Shown one piece after another: positions 4,995-5,596 of a stretch of DNA of 5,596 nt; the first letter of the stretch is position 1; every line of letters begins with the position of its first letter. Source of the stretch: Actinomycetes bacterium (GTDB lineage: Bacteria; Actinomycetota; Acidimicrobiia; Acidimicrobiales; Palsa-688). Under the pieces are notes generated by a model that was not told the origin of the DNA, made no database searches, and worked only from the letters and a program-made list of their open reading frames with translations. The DNA lies in the NCBI GenBank assembly GCA_021798075.1, contig JAJZYO010000149.1, forward strand, positions 1 to 5,596, in the 5' to 3' direction. The translations under genes and the position numbers were made by a program.

Positions 4995-5596
4995 GTGCCC
5001 TTACAGGAAGACGTCCAATTTGCGCTCGAAGCCGGACTTACCGAGACCGCTACGCCCCCGGTCACCTCGTGGGCCCGAACGGTCTTTTATCGTGTGGCCG
5101 GGCTCGGTCCCGGGGTCGGCATAACGGCCGCGGTGGCCGCGGTGGCCACGGCCCTCGGGGGTTTGGCCCCCGTTGTGGGTGCCCCGGTGATCGCCATCGT
5201 TTGCGGTATTGCTCTTTCGTTGGTGAGGAAGCCGTCCGCCAGGTTGCAGCCGGGGATCGCGTTCAGCTCGAAAAACGTGCTCAAGGGCTCGATCGTAGTG
5301 TTTGGAACGGGGCTCTCGCTCAGCCAGGTGCTCTCGACCGGGGGCAAGTCCCTGCCCGTGCTCGTGGGGACTCTGGTGACGGCTCTCGGGATGGCCTGGC
5401 TGGCGGGCCGGCTGCTCGGGGTGCGAGGCGACGTGCTCACGATGGTCGGGGTCGGCACCGCTGTCTGCGGCGCGTCGGCCATCGCCGCCACGGACGCGGT
5501 CATCGACGCGGACCAAGCTGACGTGAGCTACGCGATCGCCACCATCTTTACCTTCAATGTCATGGCCGTGTTGTCCTACCCGACCCTCGGTCACCT
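4995..5596 (+). CDS. yeiH: YeiH-family (UPF0324) putative sulfate exporter, N-terminal part
   Basis: An inner-membrane protein of the YeiH/UPF0324 family, predicted to export sulfate-like anions; the substrate is not firmly proven for most members. GTG 4995 is chosen because GAGGAGG (4982-4988) sits six bases upstream and an in-frame TAG lies at 4989-4991. The window ends after 200 codons of an expected ~340-380. Residues 1-37 are a hydrophilic N-terminal extension. Helices follow at about 38-58, 62-77, 96-111, 119-141 and 147-165. Family marks are GAPVIAIVCGIALS, the RLQPGIAFSSKNVLKGSIVV segment, and the hallmark VGVGTAVCGASAIAATDAVI (151-170) followed by VSYAIATIFTFNVMAVLSYP. The gene is divergent from the mycothiol-linked operon and preceded by a candidate operator and leader hairpin. 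It is incomplete at the right edge, so intactness cannot be judged. Confidence 0.9.
   Translation, partial: MPLQEDVQFALEAGLTETATPPVTSWARTVFYRVAGLGPGVGITAAVAAVATALGGLAPVVGAPVIAIVCGIALSLVRKPSARLQPGIAFSSKNVLKGSIVVFGTGLSLSQVLSTGGKSLPVLVGTLVTALGMAWLAGRLLGVRGDVLTMVGVGTAVCGASAIAATDAVIDADQADVSYAIATIFTFNVMAVLSYPTLGH

Noticed and set aside
4808..5065. 85-codon minus-strand open frame in the divergent region
   Set aside because: Overlaps the yeiH start and operator, and has no recognisable motif or ribosome binding site.
5001..5594. 197-codon minus-strand open frame opposite yeiH
   Set aside because: His/Gly/Arg/Asp-rich antisense of a gene with the hallmark YeiH motif; no domain features.
1..5596. 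CRISPR array, tRNA or rRNA, insertion sequence or att site
   Set aside because: No regularly spaced repeats, no tRNA-like cloverleaf with a TTCRA arm, no transposase-like protein and no long terminal inverted repeats were seen.

Overview
The window is high-GC, codon-biased DNA that reads as an actinobacterial (Actinomycetota) chromosome fragment. The clearest pointer is a mycothiol-dependent maleylpyruvate isomerase-family gene, since mycothiol is an actinobacterial thiol. A secreted bacterial glutamic peptidase (eqolisin) and heme A synthase fit an aerobic, probably soil or acid-tolerant actinobacterium. Assignment below phylum is a guess.

Layout, left to right. (1) 86-672, plus strand: a small toxin-antitoxin pair, with an antitoxin-like C-terminal piece overlapping a ParE/RelE-like toxin at GTGA; both look degraded. 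(2) 720-1703, minus: heme A synthase CtaA, with all four heme-ligand histidines and both extracellular cysteine pairs. (3) 1916-3163, minus: a secreted G1/eqolisin glutamic peptidase with signal peptide, Ig-like domain and catalytic domain; the normal C-terminal end is displaced into another frame near 2165-2175. (4) 3490-4786, minus: a tight three-gene operon. It holds a mycothiol-dependent isomerase-family protein (frameshifted near 4671-4680), a DUF1330 protein and an antibiotic-biosynthesis-monooxygenase (ABM) protein. (5) 4995-5596, plus: the first 200 codons of a YeiH-family (UPF0324) membrane protein, running off the right edge. It is divergent from the operon and preceded by a dyad with LysR-type geometry and a hairpin that could cover its ribosome binding site.

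Functionally this is a set of separate housekeeping and accessory genes, not one system. CtaA serves cytochrome oxidase assembly, the eqolisin is a secreted protease, and the operon suggests handling of an aromatic, quinone or electrophilic compound. YeiH is a predicted anion (sulfate-like) exporter. I see no evidence for a large undescribed system.

The most notable property is that three independent genes appear to carry frame disruptions within 5.6 kb. The isomerase and eqolisin cases are strong and the toxin case is weaker. This suggests either indel errors in the assembly or local gene decay. The yeiH control region is the most interesting intact non-coding element.
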